From: Rhodobacteraceae bacterium UBA6141
GTDB taxonomy: Bacteria > Pseudomonadota > Alphaproteobacteria > Rhodobacterales > Rhodobacteraceae
NCBI GenBank assembly: GCA_002423245.1
Contig: DIVD01000020.1
Location: 22,643 to 37,726, forward strand
Direction of reading: 5' to 3'
DNA: 15,084 nucleotides
Made by a program: the position numbers and the translations under genes. This document shows positions 1 through 8,063 of this stretch, piece after piece (position 1 is the first letter of the stretch; every line of letters begins with the position of its first letter). The notes below the pieces were generated by a model. That model worked only from the letters and a program-made list of their open reading frames with translations. It had not been told where the DNA came from and made no database searches.

Positions 1-961
<961 letters not shown>

Positions 962-999
962 GTGGCGACTCCGGGATCTGCCGGGGATGTGGCTGCCCG

Positions 1000-1028
1000 A
1001 TTTCGGCGCGGGGCGGCGGCGATGTCAA
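1000..1028 (-). promoter_or_regulatory. Candidate sigma-70-type promoter for ureC
   Basis: A perfect TTGACA (minus strand, 1028-1023) stands 17 bases before CGAAAT (1005-1000), which matches the last three bases of the -10 consensus. A start near 993 would give a leader of about 30 bases before the ureC ATG. If real, ureC can be transcribed independently of the 106-residue gene upstream. The -10 is weak in GC-rich DNA, so this remains a prediction. Confidence 0.4.
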
Positions 1029-1174
1029 ACGCCGCGGCAGGCTTCGGGGGGAACGCCGCGCGCAGGCCCCCGGCGGCTGCCTGAATTTTGGGCAGGACGC
1101 AGCACGCGGGAGGCGGGAGGCGGGCGTCGGGCGCGGCGGGCGTGCTGCCGGAACCGGCGCCGCCCGCGCGCGTC

Positions 1175-1495
1175 CTAGCCGCCGATCGAGCGCGGACCGA
1201 GCCGTCCGAGCCTGCGCATGTTGGCGCCGGTCTTCTTGCCGATCGGCTTCAGCCCGGCGCGCATCACCGCCTGCGGCGCCGCCCCGCCCATGAAGGCGCG
1301 GCCGGCGGCGAACCAGGCGTCGAGCGCGGCGGTGGGCTTCTCGTGCACCATCCGCGTCATCTCTGCCGGCCGTGTCGCCCAGAGGCCCATCATCCCGGCG
1401 GTGCGCAGCGCGATCACCGCCTGCGCCTCCATCCCGATCCGCCACATGTCCATGCCCAGAAGGAAAGGTGTGAGGTAGTTCTGGCGCTGCGTCAT
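1175..1495 (-). CDS. Uncharacterised 106-residue protein upstream of ureC
   Basis: The start at 1495 was chosen because AGGAG lies 8 bases upstream; the longer in-frame start at 1549 has no clear ribosome-binding site. The protein begins MTQRQNYLTPFLLGMDMWRI and looks wholly alpha-helical. An amphipathic Ala/Met-rich stretch (about 14-50) is followed by a Trp/Phe-containing helix (59-70) and a basic tail (KPIGKKTGANMRRLGRLGP, 83-101). No signal peptide or catalytic motif is visible. From memory, similar short proteins occur in Rhodobacterales and are sometimes labelled 'antifreeze protein', a name that says nothing reliable about function. It is not UreA or UreB, although both are about this size: the conserved motifs of those subunits are missing. 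The gene is 213 bases upstream of ureC on the same strand. Helical content, Met/Ala richness and a basic end could suit a phasin-like or nucleic-acid-associated role, but this is guesswork. Confidence 0.8.
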   Translation of the reverse strand: MTQRQNYLTPFLLGMDMWRIGMEAQAVIALRTAGMMGLWATRPAEMTRMVHEKPTAALDAWFAAGRAFMGGAAPQAVMRAGLKPIGKKTGANMRRLGRLGPRSIGG

Positions 1496-1717
1496 GACCC
1501 GCTCCTGTTGCTGCACCGGCACAAGCGCCGGGCGGGCGAAAGGTTCCATATGCCCGGCACCGGCCCGGCCTGCCGGACCAACGGCCGAGCGCGCGGGACG
1601 CCGACCGTCAGCTGGCCGAGTACCAGGTCCGGGTCGCCAGGGTGACGAACCTGTCCCACAGGGCTTGCTTTCATTCCTGCGAAAGGATCACAGCATTCAA
1701 CCGTGGGATCGAACACG

Positions 1718-1758
1718 GGCCCCGAGAACGGGCGCCGAGTACTGGCCCCGAGAACGGG
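1718..1758. repeat. Two-copy direct repeat, 15 bp at 26-bp spacing
   Basis: GGCCCCGAGAACGGG occurs exactly at 1718-1732 and again at 1744-1758. It lies upstream of the candidate promoter for the glycosyltransferase-like gene. Two direct copies about 2.5 helical turns apart could be an operator or a simple duplication; nothing in the sequence decides between them. Confidence 0.6.
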
Positions 1759-1778
1759 TCCCGGGCGCCGGGACCGGC

Positions 1779-1807
1779 TTCCCGTCATCGCCGCCTTCGC
1801 CTATACT
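1779..1807 (+). promoter_or_regulatory. Candidate promoter of the glycosyltransferase-like gene
   Basis: TATACT (1802-1807) matches five of six bases of the -10 consensus. It follows TTCCCG (1779-1784, three of six) by exactly 17 bases. A start near 1814 would leave a leader of about 48 bases to the ATG at 1862. The -10 box stands out in this GC-rich gap; the -35 is poor. Confidence 0.4.
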
Positions 1808-1861
1808 GCACTGCAGCCGGGCCATCGCAGCGCCCCATCATCACGGAACCGGACACGCAAC

Positions 1862-2863
1862 ATGGCGGCACGCAAGCCCGGACCGCGCGCCTTCAACGTG
1901 CTGGCGATCGTCCAGCAGGGGCGGCTGGAATATGAGGCGGTGGTTTTCGCCGCGAGTTTCCGCGCGCAGAATCCGGGATTCGCGGGCCGGCTGATCTTGG
2001 CAGAGCCGCAGCCGGGTGCGCGCTGGACATCCGATCCGCGCATTTCCGGCCCGGTGCGGGCGCTGCTGACCTCGCTGGGCGCCGAGATCCTGCCCTTCGA
2101 GAACCGGCAATTCGGCCAGAGCTATCCCCATGGCAACAAGATCGAGGCGCTGGCGGCGCTGCCCGCGGATGTGCCCTTCGTGTTCTTCGATACCGACACG
2201 CTGTTCACCGGCCCGCTGGCGGATGTCGCCTTCGATTTCGACCGCCCCGCCGCCTCGATGCGGCGCGAGGGGACGTGGCCGGAGGTGCCGCTTTACGGGC
2301 CGGGCCATGCCGGGATCTGGGGCTCTCTCTACGACCGCTTCGGGCTGGATTTCGCCAGTTCGCTGGACCTTGGCCAGCCGGACGAATACTGGGCGCGCTA
2401 CCTCTATTTCAACGCGGGCTGGTTCTTCTACCGCGATCCGCTGGCCTTCGGGCAGCGGTTCCTGGGCTATGCGGTCGCGATCCGCGATGACCCCGGCGAC
2501 GCGCTGGCCTCGCAATCGCTGGACCCGTGGCTGGACCAGGTGGCGCTGCCGCTGGTGATCCACAGCCTGGGCGGCGGGCGACCGGGGCCGGGACTGGCGG
2601 GGCTCGATGGCGACGTGAGTTGCCACTATCGGACCTTTCCATTGCTTTACGCGCGCGAAAGCGACCGCGTCGTCGCGGTGCTGGAAGAGGTGACGGCGCC
2701 GAATGCGGTGAAGAAGGTGCTGAAGGAATGGGAGCCGATCCGCAAGACCCTCTATCAGGGCAAGGGCGCGAGGGTGCGGGCGATGTTCGACCGGGCCGAC
2801 CTGCCGCGGCGCGAGGCGATGATCCGCAACCGCATCAGGGCCGAGGGGCTGTGGTTCCGGTAA
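1862..2863 (+). CDS. Glycosyltransferase-like protein (GT-A type, DxD), substrate unknown
   Basis: This 333-residue cytoplasmic protein has no signal peptide or membrane segment. Features typical of GT-A nucleotide-sugar transferases are a beta-strand ending in the acid motif FVFFDTDTLF (D110 and D112, the DxD that holds the metal and nucleotide), an upstream GNKIEAL segment (91-97), FNAGWFFY (183-190) in the acceptor-side region, DQVALPL (225-231), and a late HYR (255-257). The last 60 residues are basic and helical. I chose the ATG at 1862 because family-like sequence begins right after it (AFNVLAIVQQG); in-frame sequence further upstream to 1703 is Arg/Pro-rich and looks non-coding. The ribosome-binding site is weak. 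It is transcribed alone and ends 33 bases from the convergent hisE stop. Similar proteins in rhodobacters are usually annotated as hypothetical. The donor and acceptor cannot be inferred from context, which holds no other envelope or polysaccharide gene. Confidence 0.85.
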   Translation: MAARKPGPRAFNVLAIVQQGRLEYEAVVFAASFRAQNPGFAGRLILAEPQPGARWTSDPRISGPVRALLTSLGAEILPFENRQFGQSYPHGNKIEALAALPADVPFVFFDTDTLFTGPLADVAFDFDRPAASMRREGTWPEVPLYGPGHAGIWGSLYDRFGLDFASSLDLGQPDEYWARYLYFNAGWFFYRDPLAFGQRFLGYAVAIRDDPGDALASQSLDPWLDQVALPLVIHSLGGGRPGPGLAGLDGDVSCHYRTFPLLYARESDRVVAVLEEVTAPNAVKKVLKEWEPIRKTLYQGKGARVRAMFDRADLPRREAMIRNRIRAEGLWFR

Positions 2864-2896
2864 ACCGCGGCCTGTCAGGGGGTTGCGGCGAGTTCT

Positions 2897-3204
2897 TCAC
2901 GCGCGCGATGCCTTCTCGGCAATCCCCGAAACCCCCTCGCGCCGGTCAAGCTCTGCCATCACATCCTCCAGCGTCACGTCGCGGGCGGCGAGCATGACGA
3001 GGAGGTGATACAGCACGTCGGCGGCCTCGGCCGTGAGCCTGGCGCGGTCGCCCCTGACCGCCTCGATGATCGCCTCCACCGCTTCCTCGCCGAACTTCTC
3101 GGCGCATTTTTCCGGCCCCTTGTTCAGGAGCTTGGCCGTCCACGAGCTTTCGGGATCGGCGCCCTTGCGGGCCGCGATGGTGGCGGCGAGGCGGGCAAGC
3201 GCGG

Positions 3205-3208
<4 letters not shown>
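2897..3208 (-). CDS. hisE: Phosphoribosyl-ATP pyrophosphatase
   Basis: HisE removes pyrophosphate from phosphoribosyl-ATP to give phosphoribosyl-AMP, the second step of histidine synthesis. The protein has 103 residues, the normal length for a stand-alone HisE, and is not fused to HisI. It shows the family features SSWTAKLLNKGPEKCAEKFG and EEAVEAIIEAV, then EAADVLYHLLVML; the acidic residues of these helices bind magnesium in the MazG-like fold. The ATG at 3208 overlaps the hisF stop in an ATGA (4 bases shared), and GAGG lies 6 bases upstream inside hisF. Translation is therefore probably coupled to hisF. The C-terminal end (KASRA) converges on the plus-strand glycosyltransferase-like gene, with 33 bases between the stops and no obvious terminator there. 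Confidence 0.97.
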
Positions 3209-3966
<758 letters not shown>

Positions 3967-3985
3967 GGCATGCTCCGGCGGCTTG

Positions 3986-4000
3986 CCTTTCCATGAAAGG
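3986..4000. repeat. 15-bp inverted repeat upstream of hisF
   Basis: CCTTTC and GAAAGG flank a 3-base centre (CAT), giving a perfect 15-bp near-palindrome 20 bases upstream of the hisF ATG. It overlaps the first unit of the 16-bp tandem array. It may be an accident of the repeat unit or a compact operator or hairpin. Confidence 0.5.
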
Positions 4001-4054
4001 GCGGGTCCATGAAAGGGCGGGTCCATGGAAGGGCGGGTCCATGGAAGGGCGGGG
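3991..4054. repeat. 16-bp tandem repeat, four copies, in the hisF leader
   Basis: Units lie at 3991-4006, 4007-4022, 4023-4038 and 4039-4054. The first two read CCATGAAAGGGCGGGT. The third changes one base (A to G at position 6) and the fourth changes that base plus the last. Such near-identity indicates recent slippage duplication. The array ends 25 bases upstream of hisF, so it is transcribed into the leader if the promoter is further upstream. The remaining gap toward the tRNA (4055-4206) holds two short hairpins (4169-4184 and 4186-4197) without T-tracts and no recognisable gene. Confidence 0.9.
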
Positions 4055-4206
4055 CGGGCGAGGCGCTGCCCCCGGCGGCCCCCGGCCCTTGCGGTCAGAC
4101 CCGTTGAACCCGAATTGCGGCAGCACCACAAGGGTGGATCGAAGGGTCGCCTCACGAGCGGCCGATCCGGCGTGCAATGACGCCTGCGATGGATCGCGGG
4201 AGGGAA

Positions 4207-4282
<76 letters not shown>

Positions 4283-4291
4283 CACGGGCCG

Positions 4292-4322
4292 GGTATGTGC
4301 CCCTTCGCCGGCGCATTGTCAA
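4292..4322 (-). promoter_or_regulatory. Promoter of tRNA-Ala
   Basis: A perfect TTGACA (4322-4317, minus strand) is followed after 17-19 bases by CACATACC, which holds the likely -10 (CACATA at 17 or CATACC at 19 bases). Either choice puts the transcription start at about 4285-4287, only 3-5 bases before the mature tRNA 5' end. That is the expected geometry for a strong stable-RNA promoter. Confidence 0.7.
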
Positions 4323-4436
4323 GCGCGGGCGGTGCGGTATCCGGAATTCTCTGCTCACGGGGCCGTCGGCGCTTCGGCCTGCGAGGGCCGCGCCAAGGCA
4401 TCCCGCCGGCATGGAGGCCGGCGCCGCAAGTCCGCG

Positions 4437-4577
4437 CTACTTCTTCTTCGTCGTCGCCGCCGCCGCCGCGAACATCGGCGGCTTGCCGGTCGAGTCGAGC
4501 ACGATGGCGGTCTTCGGCTTCTCCTTCTTCGGCTTCTTCGCTTCCCTGTTGCCGCGCTGGTTGTTGCCCTTGGCCAT
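4437..4577 (-). CDS. Small conserved Lys-rich protein, 46 residues, function unknown
   Basis: The ORF starts at ATG 4577 with AAAGGA 7 bases upstream and encodes MAKGNNQRGNREAKKPKKEK followed by KPKTAIVLDSTGKPP, an Ala run and a C-terminal KKK. The N-terminal pattern MAKG-Q-R-NRE-KKPK-EK is one I recognise from short hypothetical proteins widespread in alphaproteobacteria. It is strongly basic, has no membrane segment, and is probably disordered and cytoplasmic. The Lys/Asn/Gln-rich head resembles small ribosome- or RNA-associated proteins, but that is inference. It stands alone between tRNA-Ala and the gcvP 3' end, with a perfect hairpin in its leader. It is easily missed by gene callers because of its length; codon use fits the neighbours. 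Confidence 0.8.
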   Translation of the reverse strand: MAKGNNQRGNREAKKPKKEKPKTAIVLDSTGKPPMFAAAAATTKKK

Positions 4578-4599
4578 CGGTTGTCCTTTCGACTGATGC

Positions 4600-4622
4600 T
4601 GCCGGCGGACCCTCCGCCGGCA
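4600..4622. other. Perfect 10-bp-stem hairpin in leader of the 46-residue gene
   Basis: TGCCGGCGGA and TCCGCCGGCA are exact reverse complements separated by 3 bases. The structure ends 22 bases before the ATG of the small basic protein and about 10 bases before its ribosome-binding site. No T-run follows on either strand, so an intrinsic terminator is unlikely. A leader structure, a processing site or a protein-binding palindrome are possible. Confidence 0.75.
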
Positions 4623-4723
4623 CTTGTCCTGACCGGCGCCGCGGCAAGGGGCCGGAGGCGGAGGCTCAGGGAGGGCGCGCGAGCCCGCGCCCCTGCCGCC
4701 GTGCTACGCCTGCCCCGACCGCC

Positions 4724-4762
4724 GCACAAGCCGCTTGCGCGCTCTGCCCCGTTGGCTTGTGC
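4724..4762. repeat. 9-bp inverted repeat with 21-base spacer, downstream of gcvP
   Basis: GCACAAGCC (4724-4732) and GGCTTGTGC (4754-4762) are exact reverse complements. They lie 38 bases beyond the gcvP stop, within the 223-base gap between gcvP and the small basic gene. The spacing suits a stem-loop at the end of the gcv transcript. It could equally be a two-site operator overlapping a weak promoter for the small gene: TTGTGC, then 17 bases, then TAGCAC on the minus strand. There is no T-tract. The rest of 4578-4800 shows no gene. Confidence 0.6.
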
Positions 4763-4800
4763 AACTTTCCTCGGGGGGCAGTCGGCGCGCCGCTGTCCCG

Positions 4801-7671
4801 CTACCGCGCGAGCCGCGCCGAATGTCCCGCCGCCTGCCCCGCCGCCTCGGCATAGGTTTCGACCGGGGGGCAGGTGCAGGTCAGGTTGCGGTCGCCCCAG
4901 ACATTGTCCACCCGCCCCACCGGCGGCCAGTACTTGTCCACCCGGAAACTGGCGGGCGGGAAGCAGCCCTGCTCGCGGCCATAGGGCCGGTCCCAGTCGG
5001 CGACGAGATCCTCCACGGTGTGCGGCGCGTGCTTCAAGGGGTTGTTATCGCGTGGAATCCTGCCCTCGGCCACATCGTCGATCTCGGCCCGGATCGCCAG
5101 CATCGCGGTGATGAAGCGGTCCAGCTCTGCCTTGGTCTCGCTTTCCGTCGGCTCCACCATCAGCGTTCCGGCGACCGGCCAGCTCATCGTCGGCGCATGA
5201 AACCCGTTGTCGATCAGGCGCTTGGCGATGTCATCGACGGTGATGCCCAGTTCGGCAAAGCCGCGCGTGTCCAGGATGCACTCATGCGCGACCCGGCCGC
5301 GGTTGCCCATGAACAGCACCGGATAGGCCCCCTTCAGCCGCGCCGCGATGTAATTGGCGTTCAGGATCGCCACCCTCGTCGCCTGCGTCAGCCCGGCCCC
5401 GCCCATCATCAGGCAATAGGCCCATGAAATCAGCAAGATCGAGGCCGACCCATAGGGCGCGGCGCTGACCGGCCCCTCGGCGCCGCCGGTCTCGGGATGC
5501 CCCGGCAGATAGGGCGCCAGATGCGCCTTCACCCCGATCGGCCCCATCCCCGGCCCGCCGCCGCCATGCGGGATGGCAAAGGTCTTGTGCAGGTTCAGGT
5601 GGCTGACATCGCCGCCGATGCTGCCCGGTTTCACCAGCCCGACCATCGCGTTCATGTTGGCGCCGTCGATATAGACCTGCCCGCCGAAGTCATGGGTGAT
5701 CTGGCAGATTTCGCGCACCGTCTCCTCGAACACACCATGGGTAGAGGGATAGGTGATCATGCAGGCCGCGAGCCGGTCCCCCGCCGCCGCCGCCCTCGCG
5801 CGGAAATCCTCGAGGTCGATATCCCCGTTCGGCGAGGATTTCACCACCACCACCTTCATCCCCGCCATCTGCGCCGAGGCCGGGTTGGTGCCATGCGCCG
5901 ACACCGGAATCAGGCAGACATCGCGCGCCTCGCCCCGCGCCCGGTGAAAGGCGGCGATGGTCAGCAGCCCGGCATATTCCCCCTGCGCGCCGGAATTGGG
6001 CTGCATCGAGAATGCGTCGTAACCGGTTATCTCGCAAAACTTTTCCGACAGGTCCGCGATCATCTCGGCATAGCCCGCGGCCTGATGCGCCGGTGCGAAC
6101 GGGTGCAGGGATCCGAACTCCGGCCAGGTAAGCGGCATCATCTCTGCCGCCGCGTTCAGCTTCATCGTGCAAGATCCCAGCGGGATCATCGCCCGGTCCA
6201 GCGCAAGATCGCGGTCCGACAGCCGCCGCATGTAGCGCATCATCTCCGACTCGGCCCGGTTCATGTGGAAGACCGGATGCGTCAGGTAGTCGGACTGGCG
6301 CAGGAGCGCCGCGGGCACCCCCGGCGCCGTGCCAAGGCTGGCCGGCTCGCTGATCCCGAACGCATCCAGCAGGCGCGCGATCACCCCGTCATCGGTCGTC
6401 TCGTCAAGCGTGATGCCGACCCGGTCGCGCCCGACCTTGCGCAGGTTGATGCCGCGCTGTTCCGCCGCCGCAAGGATGCCCGCCTGCCCGACGCCCACCT
6501 CTACCGTCAGCGTGTCGAAGAAGGCGGCCGGTTGCACTTTTGCGCCTTCCCTGCGCAAGGCATCGGCCAGTCCCACGGTGCGCAGATGCAGTTTTTCTGC
6601 AATTGCCCGCAAGCCCTTCGGCCCGTGGAACACCGCGTAGAAGCTAGCCATCACCGCCAGCAGCGCCTGCGCGGTGCAGACGTTCGAGGTCGCCTTCTCG
6701 CGGCGGATATGCTGCTCGCGGGTCTGCAGCGCGAGCCGGTAGGCCTTGTTGCCCCGCGCGTCGATCGACACGCCGACGATCCGCCCGGGCATCGAGCGTT
6801 TGAACGCATCGCGGCAGGAGAAGAACGCGGCATGGGGGCCGCCAAAGCCCATCGGCACGCCGAATCGCTGCGAGGAGCCCACCGCGATATCCGCCCCCAT
6901 CGCGCCCGGCTCTTTGAGCAGGCACAGCGCCAGAAGGTCGGTCGCGACCACGGCAATGGCGCCGGCGGCGTGCAGCGCCTCGATCTCGGGCGTGAAGTCG
7001 CGAACCTCGCCATAGGTGCCCGGATACTGGAAGATCGCCCCGAAAACCCTTGATGCGTCAAGAGTTTCCGCCGCCCCCACCAGCACCTCGATCCCCAGCG
7101 GCCGCGCCCGCGTGCGGATCACGCCGATGGTCTGCGGGTGGCAGGCCGCGTCCACGAAGAACGCGCGCGCCCTGGAACCCGCCACCCGCCCGGCCATCGC
7201 CATCGCCTCGGCCGCCGCCGTCGCCTCGTCCAGCAGGCTCGCATTGGCGATCGGCAGGCCGGTGAGGTCCGCCACCATCGTCTGGTAGTTCAGCAGCGCC
7301 TCCAGCCGGCCCTGGGCGATCTCGGGCTGGTAGGGGGTGTAGGCCGTGTACCAGGCCGGATTTTCCAGGATGTTGCGCTGGATCACCGGCGGGGTGACGG
7401 TGCCGTGATAGCCCTGCCCGATCAGGCTGGCCATCACCCGGTTCTTGCCCGCGACCTCGCGCATCTTCGCCAGCAGTTCATGCTCGGCCAGCGGCGCCCA
7501 TGTCAGCGCGGTGCCCTGCCGGATGCTGCCCGGCACGGTTTCGGCGATCAGCGCGTCAAGATCCGGCGCGCCGACCGCGTGCAGCATCTGCTGCATCTCG
7601 GCTGGCGAGGGGCCGATATGGCGGCGGTTGGCAAAGTCGTAGGGGTCGTAGTCCACCGGGGTCCAGGTCAT
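4801..7671 (-). CDS. gcvP: Glycine dehydrogenase (decarboxylating), P-protein
   Basis: GcvP is the PLP enzyme of the glycine cleavage system. It decarboxylates glycine and passes the aminomethyl group to the lipoyl arm of GcvH. At 956 residues it is the single-chain form, with both halves fused, at normal length. The N-terminal half starts RRHIGPSPAEMQQML and contains SLIGQGYHGTVTPPVIQRN. The C-terminal half contains MIPLGSCTMKLNA, FSMQPNSGAQGEYAGL, IPVSAHGTNPASA and YIDGANMNAMVGL, then HLNLHKTFAIPHGGGGPGMG, whose K696 is the PLP-binding lysine. The ATG at 7671 has GAGGAC 5 bases upstream, and the gcvH stop is only 8 bases before it. It is the last gene of the gcvT-gcvH-gcvP operon and should follow the glycine riboswitch upstream of gcvT. 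No damage is visible. Confidence 0.99.
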   Translation of the reverse strand: MTWTPVDYDPYDFANRRHIGPSPAEMQQMLHAVGAPDLDALIAETVPGSIRQGTALTWAPLAEHELLAKMREVAGKNRVMASLIGQGYHGTVTPPVIQRNILENPAWYTAYTPYQPEIAQGRLEALLNYQTMVADLTGLPIANASLLDEATAAAEAMAMAGRVAGSRARAFFVDAACHPQTIGVIRTRARPLGIEVLVGAAETLDASRVFGAIFQYPGTYGEVRDFTPEIEALHAAGAIAVVATDLLALCLLKEPGAMGADIAVGSSQRFGVPMGFGGPHAAFFSCRDAFKRSMPGRIVGVSIDARGNKAYRLALQTREQHIRREKATSNVCTAQALLAVMASFYAVFHGPKGLRAIAEKLHLRTVGLADALRREGAKVQPAAFFDTLTVEVGVGQAGILAAAEQRGINLRKVGRDRVGITLDETTDDGVIARLLDAFGISEPASLGTAPGVPAALLRQSDYLTHPVFHMNRAESEMMRYMRRLSDRDLALDRAMIPLGSCTMKLNAAAEMMPLTWPEFGSLHPFAPAHQAAGYAEMIADLSEKFCEITGYDAFSMQPNSGAQGEYAGLLTIAAFHRARGEARDVCLIPVSAHGTNPASAQMAGMKVVVVKSSPNGDIDLEDFRARAAAAGDRLAACMITYPSTHGVFEETVREICQITHDFGGQVYIDGANMNAMVGLVKPGSIGGDVSHLNLHKTFAIPHGGGGPGMGPIGVKAHLAPYLPGHPETGGAEGPVSAAPYGSASILLISWAYCLMMGGAGLTQATRVAILNANYIAARLKGAYPVLFMGNRGRVAHECILDTRGFAELGITVDDIAKRLIDNGFHAPTMSWPVAGTLMVEPTESETKAELDRFITAMLAIRAEIDDVAEGRIPRDNNPLKHAPHTVEDLVADWDRPYGREQGCFPPASFRVDKYWPPVGRVDNVWGDRNLTCTCPPVETYAEAAGQAAGHSARLAR

Positions 7672-7679
7672 GATTGTCC

Positions 7680-8039
7680 TCAGCCGATCAGGGCCATGTA
7701 GGCGGCCTCGTCCAGGAAGCCGTCCAGCGCCGACAGATCGGCGACCTTCATCTTGAACACCCAGCCCTCGCCCAGCGGATCGTCATTGATCAGCGCCGGC
7801 GTATCGGCGAGCGCCTCGTTCACCGCGACGATCTCGCCGTCCAGCGGCGCGAGGATGTCCGAGGCGGCCTTGACGCTTTCGATCACCACCACCTCGTCGC
7901 CCTCGGCAACGCTGCGGCCCGGTTCGGGCAGGTCCACGAACACCACATCGCCGAGCTGTTCGGAGGCGTGTTCGGTGATGCCGACGACGACAAGGTCATC
8001 CTCGACGCGCAGCCATTCATGGTCTTCGGTGAATTTCAT
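7680..8039 (-). CDS. gcvH: Glycine cleavage system H protein
   Basis: GcvH is the lipoylated shuttle that carries the aminomethyl group from GcvP to GcvT and the reduced lipoyl arm to the L-protein. The protein has 119 residues, slightly short of the E. coli form but normal for the family. It begins MKFTEDHEWLRVEDD and has the lipoyl-lysine motif VVIESVKAASDI, with K57 as the modified residue. The conserved DDPLGEGWVFKM segment lies near the end (85-96). The start at 8039 has AGGGA about 9 bases upstream. It sits between gcvT (24-base gap) and gcvP (8-base gap) on the same strand, so co-transcription is very likely. The L-protein, dihydrolipoamide dehydrogenase, is not encoded here and is usually shared with other complexes. 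Confidence 0.99.
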   Translation of the reverse strand: MKFTEDHEWLRVEDDLVVVGITEHASEQLGDVVFVDLPEPGRSVAEGDEVVVIESVKAASDILAPLDGEIVAVNEALADTPALINDDPLGEGWVFKMKVADLSALDGFLDEAAYMALIG

Positions 8040-8063
8040 CTGGGTTTTCCCTGGCTTGACGGA

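Larger units (their letters stand above)
1496..1861. other. 366-base divergent intergenic region
   Basis: This gap separates the leftward 106-residue gene from the rightward glycosyltransferase-like gene, so it should hold both promoters. I can point to one candidate for the rightward gene (1779-1807) and no convincing one for the leftward gene. It also contains a two-copy 26-base-period repeat (1718-1758). Reading frames here give Arg/Pro/Gly-rich translations without recognisable motifs, and I see no remnant of ureA or ureB. Confidence 0.6.

Noticed and set aside
5497..7053. Long plus-strand open frame opposite gcvP, about 518 codons
   Set aside because: It is His/Arg/Pro-rich, has no family motif, and lies exactly antisense to intact gcvP; such frames are common opposite GC-rich genes.
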